NCBI GenBank assembly: GCA_027627225.1
Contig: CM051034.1
Coordinates: 18,584,980 to 18,648,979 of the forward strand
DNA: 64,000 bases
Origin: Congeria kusceri
Taxonomy: Eukaryota; Mollusca; Bivalvia; Myida; Dreissenidae
Direction of reading: 5' to 3'
Shown: in pieces, positions 12,719 to 24,014 of the stretch
How positions within the stretch are numbered: the stretch's first letter is position 1
How the letters are laid out: the number at the start of each line of letters is the position of its first letter
Program-made: the position numbers and the translations under genes
Notes under the pieces: generated by a model
What the model was told of the DNA's origin: nothing
The model's input: only the letters and a program-made list of their open reading frames with translations
Database searches by the model: none

Positions 12719-12884
12719 CTTGAGTTTAGGTTTGTTCTTTATTACATGAATTCGTTTACACTTAAATGATGAGAGCCAGTAGCTTAACTATATACGATAA
12801 TTATAAAAGAGATGTTTGTAAAACATGCATGCCCCCCGACTTGCAGCCAAGTTGTGAATATGTGCAATTGCTAAGATTTTTTTT

Positions 12885-13797
12885 TAATATGCAATCCCAA
12901 GCGATGTCTCAATATATGGTATTTCTGTATGAAGTTTCATTAAAATATCTCGATGCGTTCTCAAGTTATTGATCGGACACCGTTTTTCTATTTTTAGTAA
13001 TGGTGACCTTGACCTTGACCCCACCAATCCATATGAAATCCCAAGAGAGGTCTCAATATAACGCATATATGTATGAAGTTACTTAAAAATATCTCGATGC
13101 GTTCTCAAGTTATTGAGCGGAAACCGTTTTTCTATTTTCAGCAACGGTGACCTTGACCCAACCCACCCCATATGCAATCCCAAGCGAGGTCTCGATATAA
13201 AGTGTATGAAGTTTCATTAAAATATCTCAACGCTTGTCAAGTTATTGAGCGAAAAGCGTTTTTCTATTTTTAGTAACGGTGACCTTGATCTTGACCCCAC
13301 CCACCACACATGCAATCCCAAGGGAGGTCTCAATATATCAATCTATGTATGAAGTTTCATTAAAAAATATCTTGATGCGTTCTCAAGTTATTAAGCGGAA
13401 ACCAGTTTATATTTTTATTAACTGTCACCTTGACACACCCCATATTCAATCTAAAGCGAGGCTTTGACATAAGGTATATATGTATGAAGTTTCATTAAAA
13501 TATCTCGATGCGTTCTCAAGTTATTTACCTCCCAAGCGATGTCTCGATATATGGTATCTACATATGAAGTTTCATTAAACTATCTTTATGGATTCTAAAG
13601 TTATTGAGCGGAAACCGTTTTTCTATTTTTAGTAACGGTGACCTTGACCCCACCCACTCCATATGCAATCCCAAGCGAGGTCTCCATATGAGGTATATAT
13701 GTATGAAGTTTCATTAAAATAGCTCGATGCGTTATCAAATTATTGAGCGGAAACCGTTTTTTCTATTTTAAGTTACGGTCACCTTGACTCAATATAA
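12885..13797 (+). repeat. ~138-bp tandem satellite, left part
   Basis: About seven to eight units, each containing CATATGCAATCCCAAGCGAG, GTATGAAGTTTCATTAAAAT, CTCAAGTTATTGAGCGGAAA and GTGACCTTGACC. Unit starts fall near 12889, 13031, 13170, 13308, 13443, 13530 (short unit) and 13662. The array is interrupted at 13797 by an inserted element and resumes at 15143. Confidence 0.9.
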
Positions 13798-15142
13798 GGC
13801 CTAAATTAAAATTAAGTTTGTTTGCCCTTTACCGACCGACCCACAAAAAAGCCGCCGACTCAAAATATTTTATTGCAAAATCTGCGGTAATATTTTTTTA
13901 TTTAGATATTTGTTGTTGCTTTAAACTTCGTGTTTTTTTTCGCTCACATCTTTCATAGGCAATTTCGATCATTAAGGCGCTTGCACAAAAGAGTATAATG
14001 CGTTTGAGTGTGAAAACAGGCGCCTAGTGACCGGATACTAGTAAACATGGTGTGTTTCACGTTTTGTCGTGTACACACCGGTCGACGTATGACGTCATCC
14101 TCTGTGTATAGAATTACGTTTTGGTTCAAGGTTAGATACCAGTAAATAGTGGGGTGGTCCCCTTGAAAGTTGTCCGTATATTAAATAGTTCGTTTTGTCT
14201 TCTGTCAAAAGAAAGAGACATTTCGCATAATGGTTTTTATTGTGTGCATTTTTATGTATCATGACTCCGAATTACTTGAAATTTGAATATTTAGCAGTTT
14301 ATGTATAGGCAGCATATGCTTTTGTCGAAATTGCGAGTGTTTCTTACATGTGACTACAATCAAGTGAGATGAATTTTGTTTGAAGTGAATTGTCTTAACA
14401 TTTTTATTTTTTTAATTTTGAAAGCAGAGAGAACCATCTTTCCAAAGAGAGACTCGCAATATCTGAATTAAAGAAAAGTGGCAAACGATGCCAGGATATT
14501 TTGTTGTTTTACAGTGGGACCATATGGAGATTTGATTGACCTATTTCTAACATTCAGCCTTTGTTGAACTGTCATTTACAAAAGCACAGTTTATATTTGA
14601 GAGGACAGAGACATACGAGTTAGCAATATTTCTGATTTTATTATTTGTGACATTTTCATCAAATTATTTTCAATTTTCAATTCATTGATTTGACATTTTT
14701 CAAACAGTATGTATTTGTACTGTATTAATATGATTGGGACTGTCTAGCCAGCTCAGCCATTGATAATACTACAAATTTTCCCTTGTCAGACTGAATGTAT
14801 ATATGCTGTATAAATTTATATGTGTGTCTAGTTAATTCAGACATTGGTATTAAATAGAATACAAGTACTTCACAATTTTTTTTAAGCATTGCGTATTCTA
14901 TTTTATGTTATGCCCCTTATTAAAGCCAGTTTTACCATATATATTCTTGGTTGTGTCAATCAAGATGAAGAAAGTAATTGTGATTTTCAAACAAAGATAA
15001 TGTATTGCTATTGGAATGACGACATTCAGGTATAACAAAGATTACATTCTCGAAATAAAATAAAATATTTTTCCAACCTACTGACCCACCTCTAAAATTT
15101 CGGGTCGGTAAAGGGCAAACACAAGATTTTTTAATTTAGGCC
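13798..15142. mobile_element. Non-autonomous Harbinger-like DNA transposon (1345 bp)
   Basis: The ends form a ~41-bp imperfect terminal inverted repeat: GGCCTAAATTAAAA at 13798 and its complement TTTTTTAATTTAGGCC ending at 15142, both leading into TTTGCCCTTTACCGACC. A 3-bp duplication TAA (13795-13797 and 15143-15145) flanks it, and the satellite unit reads on across the site. TWA target sites and GG-starting termini fit PIF/Harbinger. No transposase coding was found inside. Confidence 0.85.
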
Positions 15143-15275
15143 TAAGGTATCTATGTATGAAGTTTCATTAAAATATCTCGATGCGTTCTCAATTTATTGA
15201 GCTGAGACCGTGTTTCTATTTTTAGTAAAACGGTTACCTTGACCTTGACCCTCACCCACCCCATATGCAATTATA
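15143..15275 (+). repeat. ~138-bp tandem satellite, right remnant
   Basis: Continuation of the 12885-13797 array after the inserted element: GTATGAAGTTTCATTAAAAT, CTCGATGCGTTCTCAA, TGACCTTGACC and CCCATATGCAAT. Confidence 0.9.
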
Positions 15276-15315
15276 ATTAAAACAGGTCACAATACACTAA
15301 ATATATAAGAGACGT

Positions 15316-15744
15316 AGGGCTGTACTCTCTAAATAAATCAACAAGTTTAACTCGAAGACATGGTTTAAGGTTTAGACACTTGCTTTGATATTCTTTTTTG
15401 GAGATGTTGGTAGAGTAAGCATTGGTATGCACAAATAAATCACTGATATGTTTTAAGATTGGAGACTACAGTATGACACTTGCGCTGAGGCGGGTAACAT
15501 TCAACTAGAAAGTAGCCGCTAAAAGGATGTTGATAAAAAAGTCAACTTTGTTTAGCGTCGAGTTCTTTCTTACATAACGCATGACATACCCTTTTTATTG
15601 CTTAAATCAATTCAGCTTAGAATGCTTATTAAGAAAAGGTATGGTTATGAGGGTCCCTATGTGCAAAATGTTGCATTTAATTTTGGTCAAAGTTATCGCT
15701 TTTACATTCAATTACATACGGATTGGAATTAGTATATTGTAACC
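15316..15744 (+). repeat. 429-bp duplicated segment, copy 1
   Basis: Matches 16252-16680 base for base without length change, with about 17 substitutions counted by eye (~96% identity). It runs from AGGGCTGTACTCTCTAAATA to TAGTATATTGTAACC. No coding content was recognised. Confidence 0.92.
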
Positions 15745-16251
15745 TAAACACAAAACAGGGAGCGGCACTAAAGGGGCAATGTGTACATAAAATCACCATG
15801 TTACTGTGTGGTTTTATTGGTTGTAATAAGTTTCATGGAAAATATGCGATAGATATCATGATTTTAATATGCATTACGATTTTTAACGCGAAAACCGCTT
15901 TTTTAAGTAAAAAAAAAAGAAAAACAGTAAGGAAAGCCGTCTTGTGCATCTTGAAGCACACTAAATCATGCTAAAAACCAAAAATAAACACGTTTTACAA
16001 TGTTAATCTCTATTGCATGGAAGTATGTAAACATATGCTAGTATTTTGACTGATGTCTATGAATTAAGTACACAATTTGACTCAGGCACCCCATATAATC
16101 AAAGCACTGGAAACAACTTAAGCCAGATTGCTTATCAGGCATCATTCTCAAATGCGTTTTTAAGCATTTCTACTTTGTGGATCGGTCTGAAATTTTGCAT
16201 GGACATCTTTAATATGTTAGTAATGATGTAGATGTGTTTTCTTTTCGCAAT

Positions 16252-16680
16252 AGGGCTGTACTCTCTAAATAAATCAACAAGTTTAACTAGATGACATGTT
16301 TTAAGGTTTAGACACTTGCTTTGATATTCTTTTTTGGAGATGTTGGTAGAGTTAGCATTGGTATGCACAAATAAATCACAGATATGTTTTAAGATTGGAG
16401 ACTACAGTATGACACATGCGCTGAGGCGGGTAACATTCAACTAGAAAGTAGCCGCTAAAAAGATGTTGATAAAACAGTCAACTTTGTTTAGCGTCGAGTT
16501 CTTTCTTACATAGCACATGACATACCCTTTGTATTGCTTAAATCAATTCAGCTTAGAATGCTCTTTAAGAAAAGGTATGGTTATGAGGGTCCCTATGTGC
16601 AAAATGTTGCATTTATTTTTGGTCAAAGTTATCTCTTTTACATTAAATTACATAAGGATTGGAATTAGTATATTGTAACC
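16252..16680 (+). repeat. 429-bp duplicated segment, copy 2
   Basis: Second copy, 936 bases to the right in the same orientation. Its right edge abuts the truncated exon-like segment at 16681-16712, so this copy probably arrived later and interrupted the paralogue. Confidence 0.92.
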
Positions 16681-16712
16681 ATCATGTTCATTCGTTGGTT
16701 GCTCTTTATTTC
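16681..16712 (-). pseudogene. Truncated TRPM-paralogue exon
   Basis: On the minus strand, TTTTGTAG/GAAATAAAGAGCAACC matches the acceptor and first bases of the exon at 51830-51953 (TTTTATAG/GAAATAAAGTTCAACC). The frame reads NKEQPTNEHDG and is then cut by the 429-bp repeat at 16680. The remainder of the exon is missing. Confidence 0.6.
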
Positions 16713-16936
16713 CTACAAAAGACAGCTTACGCAATTTTCTGTAATAAGGTATGATAACATTGAGGAAAATGAAATTAATTTCGTTAAGGCGGTGGTTAAT
16801 ATTTTGGCAGCTCAATAATATGATACTCTGGTGACTCATTCGTGACAAATAACTTAAGGAACGCATGTATACGTATCTGTAAACTTCCATGAGTGCGTTG
16901 TTTTCGCATCAGCGCAGTACTTAAACGTCAATGTAA

Positions 16937-16943
16937 ATTATTA

Positions 16944-16982
<39 letters not shown>

Positions 16983-16983
16983 T
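16937..16983. repeat. (TTA)n microsatellite
   Basis: Roughly 15 TTA/ATT triplets with one GTT interruption. Confidence 0.9.
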
Positions 16984-17315
16984 ACGGGGATGTTCTCCAA
17001 ATTGCTTTGAATACTCCAACTATGGAAACATCTTGAATTTTAAAGAAGGAAGGTGTAGATATTATCCTTAATGCATGTTTGTTTTTACTTTACATTATAA
17101 ACAAGTGTTTCTATTAGACAGCTGAAATGCCTTACATCGTAAATTTGTCACTTTACCGGGAAATATCGTTAGTTTAATTTATGAAATAATTACTTTATTT
17201 CTTAGTGAACCATCGAAATATCTAAGACATAATTTTTTTACTAAACAGGGATTGTATTATATATTCGAGTTAATATACTACGCTCATATTCAACATAAAA
17301 TTGCCCTAAAGTTAC

Positions 17316-17397
17316 CATTTTACTTTAGCTTTGAAGAAAACGTTTTTATCAACAGAAGACGTTCTTGATTTGCTATTATTCTTTGTTCCAGTCTGTT
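17316..17397 (-). CDS. Paralogous 5' exon of the TRPM-like locus
   Basis: A minus-strand exon between TTCAAG and ATG/GTAACTTT. The frame reads NSKSRTSSVDKNVFFKAKVK and corresponds to RKSTRSAVTHAVFKAKVK of 52376-52454. Conservation of both splice sites, the phase (1 in, 2 out) and flanking intron sequence shows a duplicated gene segment. I recognise no known domain in it. Confidence 0.55.
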
Positions 17398-17635
17398 CTT
17401 GAAAAAAAACAAACATAATATGTACATATGATTTAATGCTATGTGAAACAAATGTGGAATCAGTTAACTAAATGATAACTGGACCATCTCAATGCGTGCT
17501 GAGTAAAAGGTAACAATTTAGAATAAAACTATATGTGCCTATATTCTAAATCGTGTAACAATTGCGTCGTCCTTTAACTTGAAAAGCACTTGCATTCATT
17601 TGATGGTAGTAGGTGCTTGATATAATATACAATTT

Positions 17636-18010
17636 AAAGAAGCAGTCCAGAAATATGTCAATAAAAATAAAACTTTGTAGAAATCGTTTCTAATGGACAT
17701 CTATCGATCAAAATGCAACAAACCACACTGAAATCGGTAAAATAATAACGTTTTGGTAACATTTTATCGTAAACTTATCCATATGCGATAGCTGGTGATG
17801 CCTCTGGAGTAAGTCAGCATGTATACATTAGTGTTTATTCCGCTCGTACCAAGCGCTTTCGAACATGATTATAGACATTATAATATTCCTGTCATAAAAT
17901 TAATAAGACACAGGTTTTAGTCGAATAAACGTTATTAACGTTCATTAGAACTAATGCCAATTTAAAATGTATTGAATTGTATTCTATGGACTACCGCTTG
18001 AAACTAAAAC
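17636..18010 (+). repeat. Dispersed AGCAGTCCAGAAATATGT repeat, copy 2
   Basis: Diverged copy of 10800-11155 in the same orientation, with a ~25-base insertion near 17870. Confidence 0.7.
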
Positions 18011-18942
18011 AAAACCCAACTTAAAAATACTATTTCATTCACTATTTTCGATCAGTTTAAACGTTTTATCAAATAGACAGATAATTATAAAATTATCATG
18101 GGCTGTGGCAATTTTTAAGCTGCTTAAATCATATTTATGGAAAGAAAAATATGTTTATCGGTATGATACAATAGATTAAAAGTCTTCTTCAACTAAACTA
18201 ACGCATTACCTATGAGGCCACACCAAATTAATTGCTTGGTCGTCGTTATTACCGCACCCTTTTTTTAATTCCGAAAAACAGACAATTATTTGGTGAAATA
18301 AAATACTCTGCAGGTTACACATTTTCGGAGCGAATCTTTTAAGCTACAAAATAACAGTTAAAATCTGAGTTTATAGTTGACTTAGATGAGTACATTACAT
18401 ATGCGTACACCAAAAGTTAAATCCTCAGAGCACAATTGAATTAAAATTAATATTAATTATTAATGCCTTAAAGTGAGTCATTTTGAAAGTTTGAAAGGGA
18501 TAAGCTTGTTATTAAATTAAACATAATATATACAGTCACAGACAATACCTCTAACAATAAAATGCAATATTATTTTTAATTTTACTTTAGATTAAAAAAA
18601 AATCGTTTCTCTTATCCAAAACATGTCAAAATGACAAAGACATAATGTAAGTGTTTTCATTGGCATTTAAATTATAATTAAGTTCATACATAAATACTTG
18701 AAAGAACTGCACATTTATTTCAATTTTGGTATTGCTATATATATCTTCTATTAGGTCTCGTTATGACATAAACTATTATTTATTTTGCATTTATTTCGTT
18801 CAATTCGCTTGCTCAGAGCATACACAATTTACTTTTATTAGTATGGATTCGTGAAATTTCTGAGCCCAGCACTATAATAACGAACATTGAAACAAATGCG
18901 CTAGCTCGCCCCATAATTTCAAATATAGAATAATGCACCAAC

Positions 18943-18990
18943 CTTGTTGTGAGTTCCACATCCCGATGTTGTCCGATTGTTGAAGTTATT
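18943..18990 (-). CDS. Possible paralogous 5' exon
   Basis: The minus-strand sequence GGACAACA...CAACAAG/GTTGG parallels ATGGACAACA...GGACAAG/GTTTG at 53107-53146. In the phase that fits the next exon (phase 1) it reads SDNIGMWNSQQ. The 5' boundary is not defined. Confidence 0.3.
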
Positions 18991-19079
18991 AATATATTTG
19001 TCATAAAAATATATCATCAGCTACATTTTGCTGTAAAATCTGAGAAATTGTAACTGTACAATATAAAAATTCAAATACG

Positions 19080-19530
19080 AAGACGATTTCCTATTAAGGT
19101 AGTATCTTGAATAAAAAAGTATTATCACCACATTGCAACGTCTTTGATCGCTTTGTGTATTTACTGTTTGCAACAGACTTTAAGAATACGAAATCTTTTT
19201 AAAAGGTAATGACTGCCCATTTTGCCAACGATGCCAATTTTTAAAATGTGTAAAACATATATTTATATTCAATCGCTTTTCGTGCAACGAATACAAGAAT
19301 TTGACCTTCACAGCACAAAGCATGACAGATCACAAACGGTAGATACATAATAATTATATCCACAACGCAATCAAGTAAGACATAAATACTTTTCCTTTTT
19401 GTCAAATCACCTCTTTGATTTCAGATATATTGGATTTGCAATAAACCGATTTATTATTGACTAATTATAAACTGATGACAAAACAGTTACCAACTAAGCG
19501 TTTGGACAAGAACAAATTTTTTTAAATAAC
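19080..19530. repeat. Non-coding block paralogous to 53.29-53.60 kb
   Basis: Stretches such as GAATTTGACCTTCACAGCAC (near 19295), CAATCAAGTAAGACATAAAT and AATTATAAACTGATGACA recur in order at 53290-53600. This supports duplication of the whole 5' flank of the channel locus and not only its exons. Confidence 0.6.
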
Positions 19531-19627
19531 GCTCTTGTTAGTTTATGAAATTATATTAAATTACCTTAAATGCTGTGTTTGGTATCCATGTACGAGATTT
19601 CTGTTCACTATGCAAGTTTGTCTGTCC

Positions 19628-19672
19628 ATCCCTCCGTCCGTCCGTCCGTCTGTCTGTCTGTCTGTCTATTTG
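19628..19672. repeat. (GTCC)n/(GTCT)n microsatellite
   Basis: CCGTCCGTCCGTCCGTCTGT-type tetranucleotide run. Similar runs open the hairpin-headed repeats at 40.6 and 56.5 kb. Confidence 0.85.
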
Positions 19673-20105
19673 AGTGTAGTAAACACATGTTTGTTAAAAA
19701 GTCCATTATGTTAATTAAAATGAATATATAAAGCTTGTGTACATTTTGCATATAATAATCACATATTGTTTCAACAGATTTAAGTTATTTTTTAGTGATT
19801 TTCAATTCATAAATTTAATTACAATAGTTATGACAAGATTTTAATATTATATTCATTTCGTTTGTTTTACGAAGTAAGCAAGTTATGACCTACATATTAG
19901 TATAGAAAATGTTTACTTTGAATTAAGTTATTCTTGATTGAACATTGTATAGACACAGGAATCCATCCATTAATATTGGTATATGTTTTCGTCCTTAGAA
20001 ATGAAGCTTCACAAAGTCCGTCTAGCTGTCTGTCGAAATATCTGCTCTATATTACTTTTGAACCCGTTAAAAGAGATCATGTTTAACGTTTATATGTTTA
20101 ATGGA

Positions 20106-20193
20106 GGGGTGCCCACACTCACCACACGCCCGTACATCTGTCTTTCAATGATGGGGTGCCCACAATCACCACACGCCCGTACATCTGTCTTTC
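20106..20193. repeat. 47-bp period tandem duplication
   Basis: GGGGTGCCCACACTCACCAC and the following bases to CTGTCTTTC occur twice (20106-20146 and 20153-20193) with one substitution. Confidence 0.9.
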
Positions 20194-20613
20194 CCTCCGA
20201 CTGATACAAACACCGTCTGTCCGACTGACGAAAACTTGAACCGCTTGACAGAAATTGAGGTACCTTACCATACATATTCACCCTATCAAGAGTCATAGCT
20301 TTCCTACCATGATGCAAATTAAAGATTGTCTGATATTAATGAATACTGGACCACATGTCAACCTTCTTACAAACATTTTTGGCAATAAGCAACAAGCATG
20401 CTAGTTTGTTTTTGTAAAAAAAAAAGAACAAACAACACATACATAGTAGCCTGACATTAACAGAAAGTTGTATTCCTTGTTTCAATTACTTATTTTGAAT
20501 AGTTTTACTTTATATGCTGAATAATAGTATAATAACGATATTTGCTTTATAAATTGATTACCTACGCCAAGGAGGTTATGTTTTTTTCTTCGCGTTTTTT
20601 TTTTGTTTCCTGT

Positions 20614-20923
20614 TAGACGTAAAAAAAATAAGCTTGTTTCAGGTAACCCGACCTACCCTAAAAAAAGCCCCGACCCTAGAAAATTTTATTGGGTTTGTCA
20701 GATTGATTTTTGTTTTATTTACCTTTTTCAATAATTAAATGTGTTTTGGATAAATAAGTGTTTTGTTTTGATAGTATCCACTTATAAACAATGTTTCAGG
20801 ATATTAAACAGTTTTAGAATCTTCAAGTTGACCATTTACCAAAAAAAAAAACCCGACCTACCTACCCTAATTTTTTTGGGCATGTTACCTGAAACAAACA
20901 TACCGGTATTTTTTTTACGCCTT
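20614..20923. mobile_element. ~310-bp TIR element (MITE), copy A
   Basis: The interior is nearly the same as 27290-27610: GTAACCCGACCTACCCTAAA near the left end, GGGCATGTTACCTGAAACAA near the right, and a right terminus ACGCCTT. The left terminus is degraded (TAGACGT instead of AAGGCGT), so no target duplication can be seen. Confidence 0.8.
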
Positions 20924-21695
20924 ATTATTTTTTTTTTTCCTTCCTCCAACCGGACACTTTTCCAATAATACGGTTTCTTCGCGGTAGCCTTATACGCATA
21001 CTGATTCTTTGCCAACCATGAGAGATAATGCTTTTACTGTTCCATATCAGGCGCAAAGTACAGTAATATGTCACCAACGATATTCATTCAATTTCCTTGA
21101 TTTGTTTGCTTGTTTCGCCGTATTCAACAGTATTTCAGTCGATTAACACACCAATACGTATATCCATCAAGTGGAATTGGTCAATTTCATCCATTGATCG
21201 GGTGAGCGCTATAGGGTCACGGTGGCTTTTTTGCTTTGTATGGATACGCGATATCATATTCGTGTCACAGGGTGAATTGAAGAAATAAATAAGTCCCTGG
21301 CGTACAGTCCGTAAAAATGCAAGTGAGAACCGTGATAAACATGGACTTATCGATACAGGTAAATTAAACGACATAATCTGCAGCCGATAACAGCGTGTTT
21401 GCAAACAGAAAACCATGATTCCCCCCATTTACAATAAATGGTTGATCCTCTCATTATCAACAAAATTTAAACGGACTGTAGGTTCGTCCTATTTATTAAG
21501 TTGGTATATATAGGAACAAGTCTGAAATACAATATAATAAGTGCAATTCAAAGCATGAACTATTTATATATATTTAAAGTTATCAGTGCAGTTTAATAAA
21601 TACAAATACTACATAAACAGAAATGAACTTGAGAAATAAATACATTCATTTCAATTTTATCAGTATACATAATAATTATTATTATAACAATTCTA

Positions 21696-22563
21696 CAGTG
21701 AAACATGCCCAAACCGAACCCTGTGGAAACCGAATCCCTGGCAAAACCGAACGGCTGTTTCGGTCCCGATTGTTGTCCTTCTTATCTTATATACCAACAA
21801 ACCTGAATAAACCGAACACTGTCCAAACCGAATACCGAACGATTTTATCACAAATTTGATATCATTCTAACTTTAAAAAAATCCCTGAATAAGCCGAATG
21901 GTGTATCCTGCCAGGTGTCACTTAGCGATACCGCAGAGACGTGAACCCGATAAATGGTGACACAATTACACCCAAAAGGCATAATCGCCATGGTGATAAC
22001 GGGACAGTGGCGCAATTAGTGATCAGCCAGTCAGTGCATACGACAATAACCATCTTGTGAAAAGCAGATGTTTTATGTTGAAATTTACGTACAGTGTAAA
22101 ATGTTATATGTTTCAGAACAGTGTAATTAATGTATACATACTTTTAGTAAATTCTGGTAATATTTCGGTTGAAGTGATCTTTATGAGCCCAAGGCTAGAG
22201 GTACAATCGAGCTAAAATAAATATGTTTAAAAACTAATCAAAACAGTTAACAATCGATAATTTATTTAAACAGATGTAAATAAGTTTTGCGTTGAATTCA
22301 GGAATTTGTTTGATTGATAATTGGAATGTTGTTTTATGTGAAAATATACATTTTATTAGAAAATGATGTAAACAATAAACAATAATAACAGTGTAAGCAT
22401 TAACCTGTTGTTTTCTTATTATACACTCCAAATAACATATAAAATAGATAATACATTTTTGAAGGACATGGCATTTACTAAAAAACCTGGGTAAACCGAA
22501 CACCTCTGAAAACCGAACGATCGGCCCGGTCCAGATGCCATTCGGTTTAGACAGGTTCTACTG
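21696..22563. mobile_element. pogo/Tigger-like non-autonomous transposon (868 bp)
   Basis: The left end CAGTGAAACATGCCCAAACC and the complement of the right end (CAGTAGAACCTGTCTAAACC) form a terminal inverted repeat, flanked by TA on both sides (21694-21695, 22564-22565). Both ends carry several AAACCGAA motifs (21710-21890; 22493-22550). CAGT..AACC termini and TA targets fit the pogo/Tigger group. No transposase was found. Confidence 0.8.
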
Positions 22564-22699
22564 TATTTTAAATCTAGCAATTGCAATACAATAAAAACAA
22601 TTCCTACAATTCAAACATATACGAAATAATTTAAAGAAATAATTTATGAAAAAGACATTTTCAGCTGAGTCCCATTTAGAATATAGAATAACAATAAAC

Positions 22700-23085
22700 A
22701 ATTGCGTAAGCCACGTAAAAAAACTATAATGTCCACCCCGCCCAAGAAAAACCAGTTGCTTTTATTTCAATTTGTGAGCGGGTGCGTCGTTAAAAACCAA
22801 TCATACTTACACTTACATTCTCTCTTTACAATTATAAAATCTGATTAGGTTGGTCATCGAACCGGCATCCCGGGAACGCACGTGCATTTCAGGCTGACCA
22901 GTTCTCTCGATAAAATACGAACTCTCACGAACACATACCTCCATCACTCACGGAAACTCACGATCTCTCATGGACAATAACGAGCACACAGGAAATGCTG
23001 CTCGGTGAAAAAAATTTACCCTGATGAATCAGCTACGCGTAAAATATATAACATTGTAATAAAATAATACTTTAACAGTATGACA
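22700..23085 (-). repeat. Probable 3' LTR of the Ty3/gypsy element
   Basis: The minus strand reads a purine-rich AAAGCAGGGGAGAA immediately followed by TGTCATACTG, the usual arrangement of polypurine tract and LTR start. An AATAAA lies within the presumed LTR at about 22759-22765. The left limit is a guess. No matching 5' LTR was found right of 27.6 kb. Confidence 0.45.
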
Positions 23086-24014
23086 TTCTCCCCTGCTTTA
23101 AAGAATGCCACCTGGCATATCACCATTTACAATTTTACTTATTTACAGAAATGTCTATATTTACTACTAATGAAGAAACATACACATATTTTCCAAATTT
23201 AAACAAAAAAATTACACAATTTATTACGTAGCAGAGTAATTAAACCTAAACACAATAGAAATTATATACAATTACATTGCACCGTTAATATACGAACATC
23301 AGAATAAAAGCAGTTATTTTATTTTGATATGCATCTTGATATTAAATAGCATCAAATTATTTGACATTTGTGAAACTGAAATAATTGCATATTGAACCTG
23401 AAATGAACATACAATTGTACCTGAAATTGTAACAACACGTGTAGCACATGTCTTTTCCATCTGAAATGGACCTAATAGTATTTCTGCATGAAATATTAAT
23501 TTTAGAGTTACGAGTACAGTCATATAAAATAATCAACATGTTTCGAGAATTAAATAAAATTAACAAGGTTAACTCATTGCAATATTCAATTAAACATAAG
23601 ATATTTTCTAACTATTTACAATACAATGTAATGACAAAGTCCTACTTTCTACAATGTAATACTCTCTACAAAATATAATTTTGTTACAAGAATTATCCTG
23701 CAATAACAACATTAGACTATAAATAAGCAAATACATTTTGTGGTCTTCAACCTAGAACGAAAATTATCAAGAAAATATTTTCATGATCTTGATACAATAA
23801 TGATAAACTTGAAGAAATAAACTTTCAAACACAAATGCTCAATACATTACTGTGACATTCTCCATCCTGCATCATCTACACGAACCACTCTCCATACTTA
23901 TCTGGTGGTTTTCTGGTTCTGGTTGACCTTCTTGGTAGTGCAATCTCTGAATAATTCTCTTAAACAAAATTTTTATGAGAAACATTCGAGACAAAATTTA
24001 CAATTTGTCCCGTT

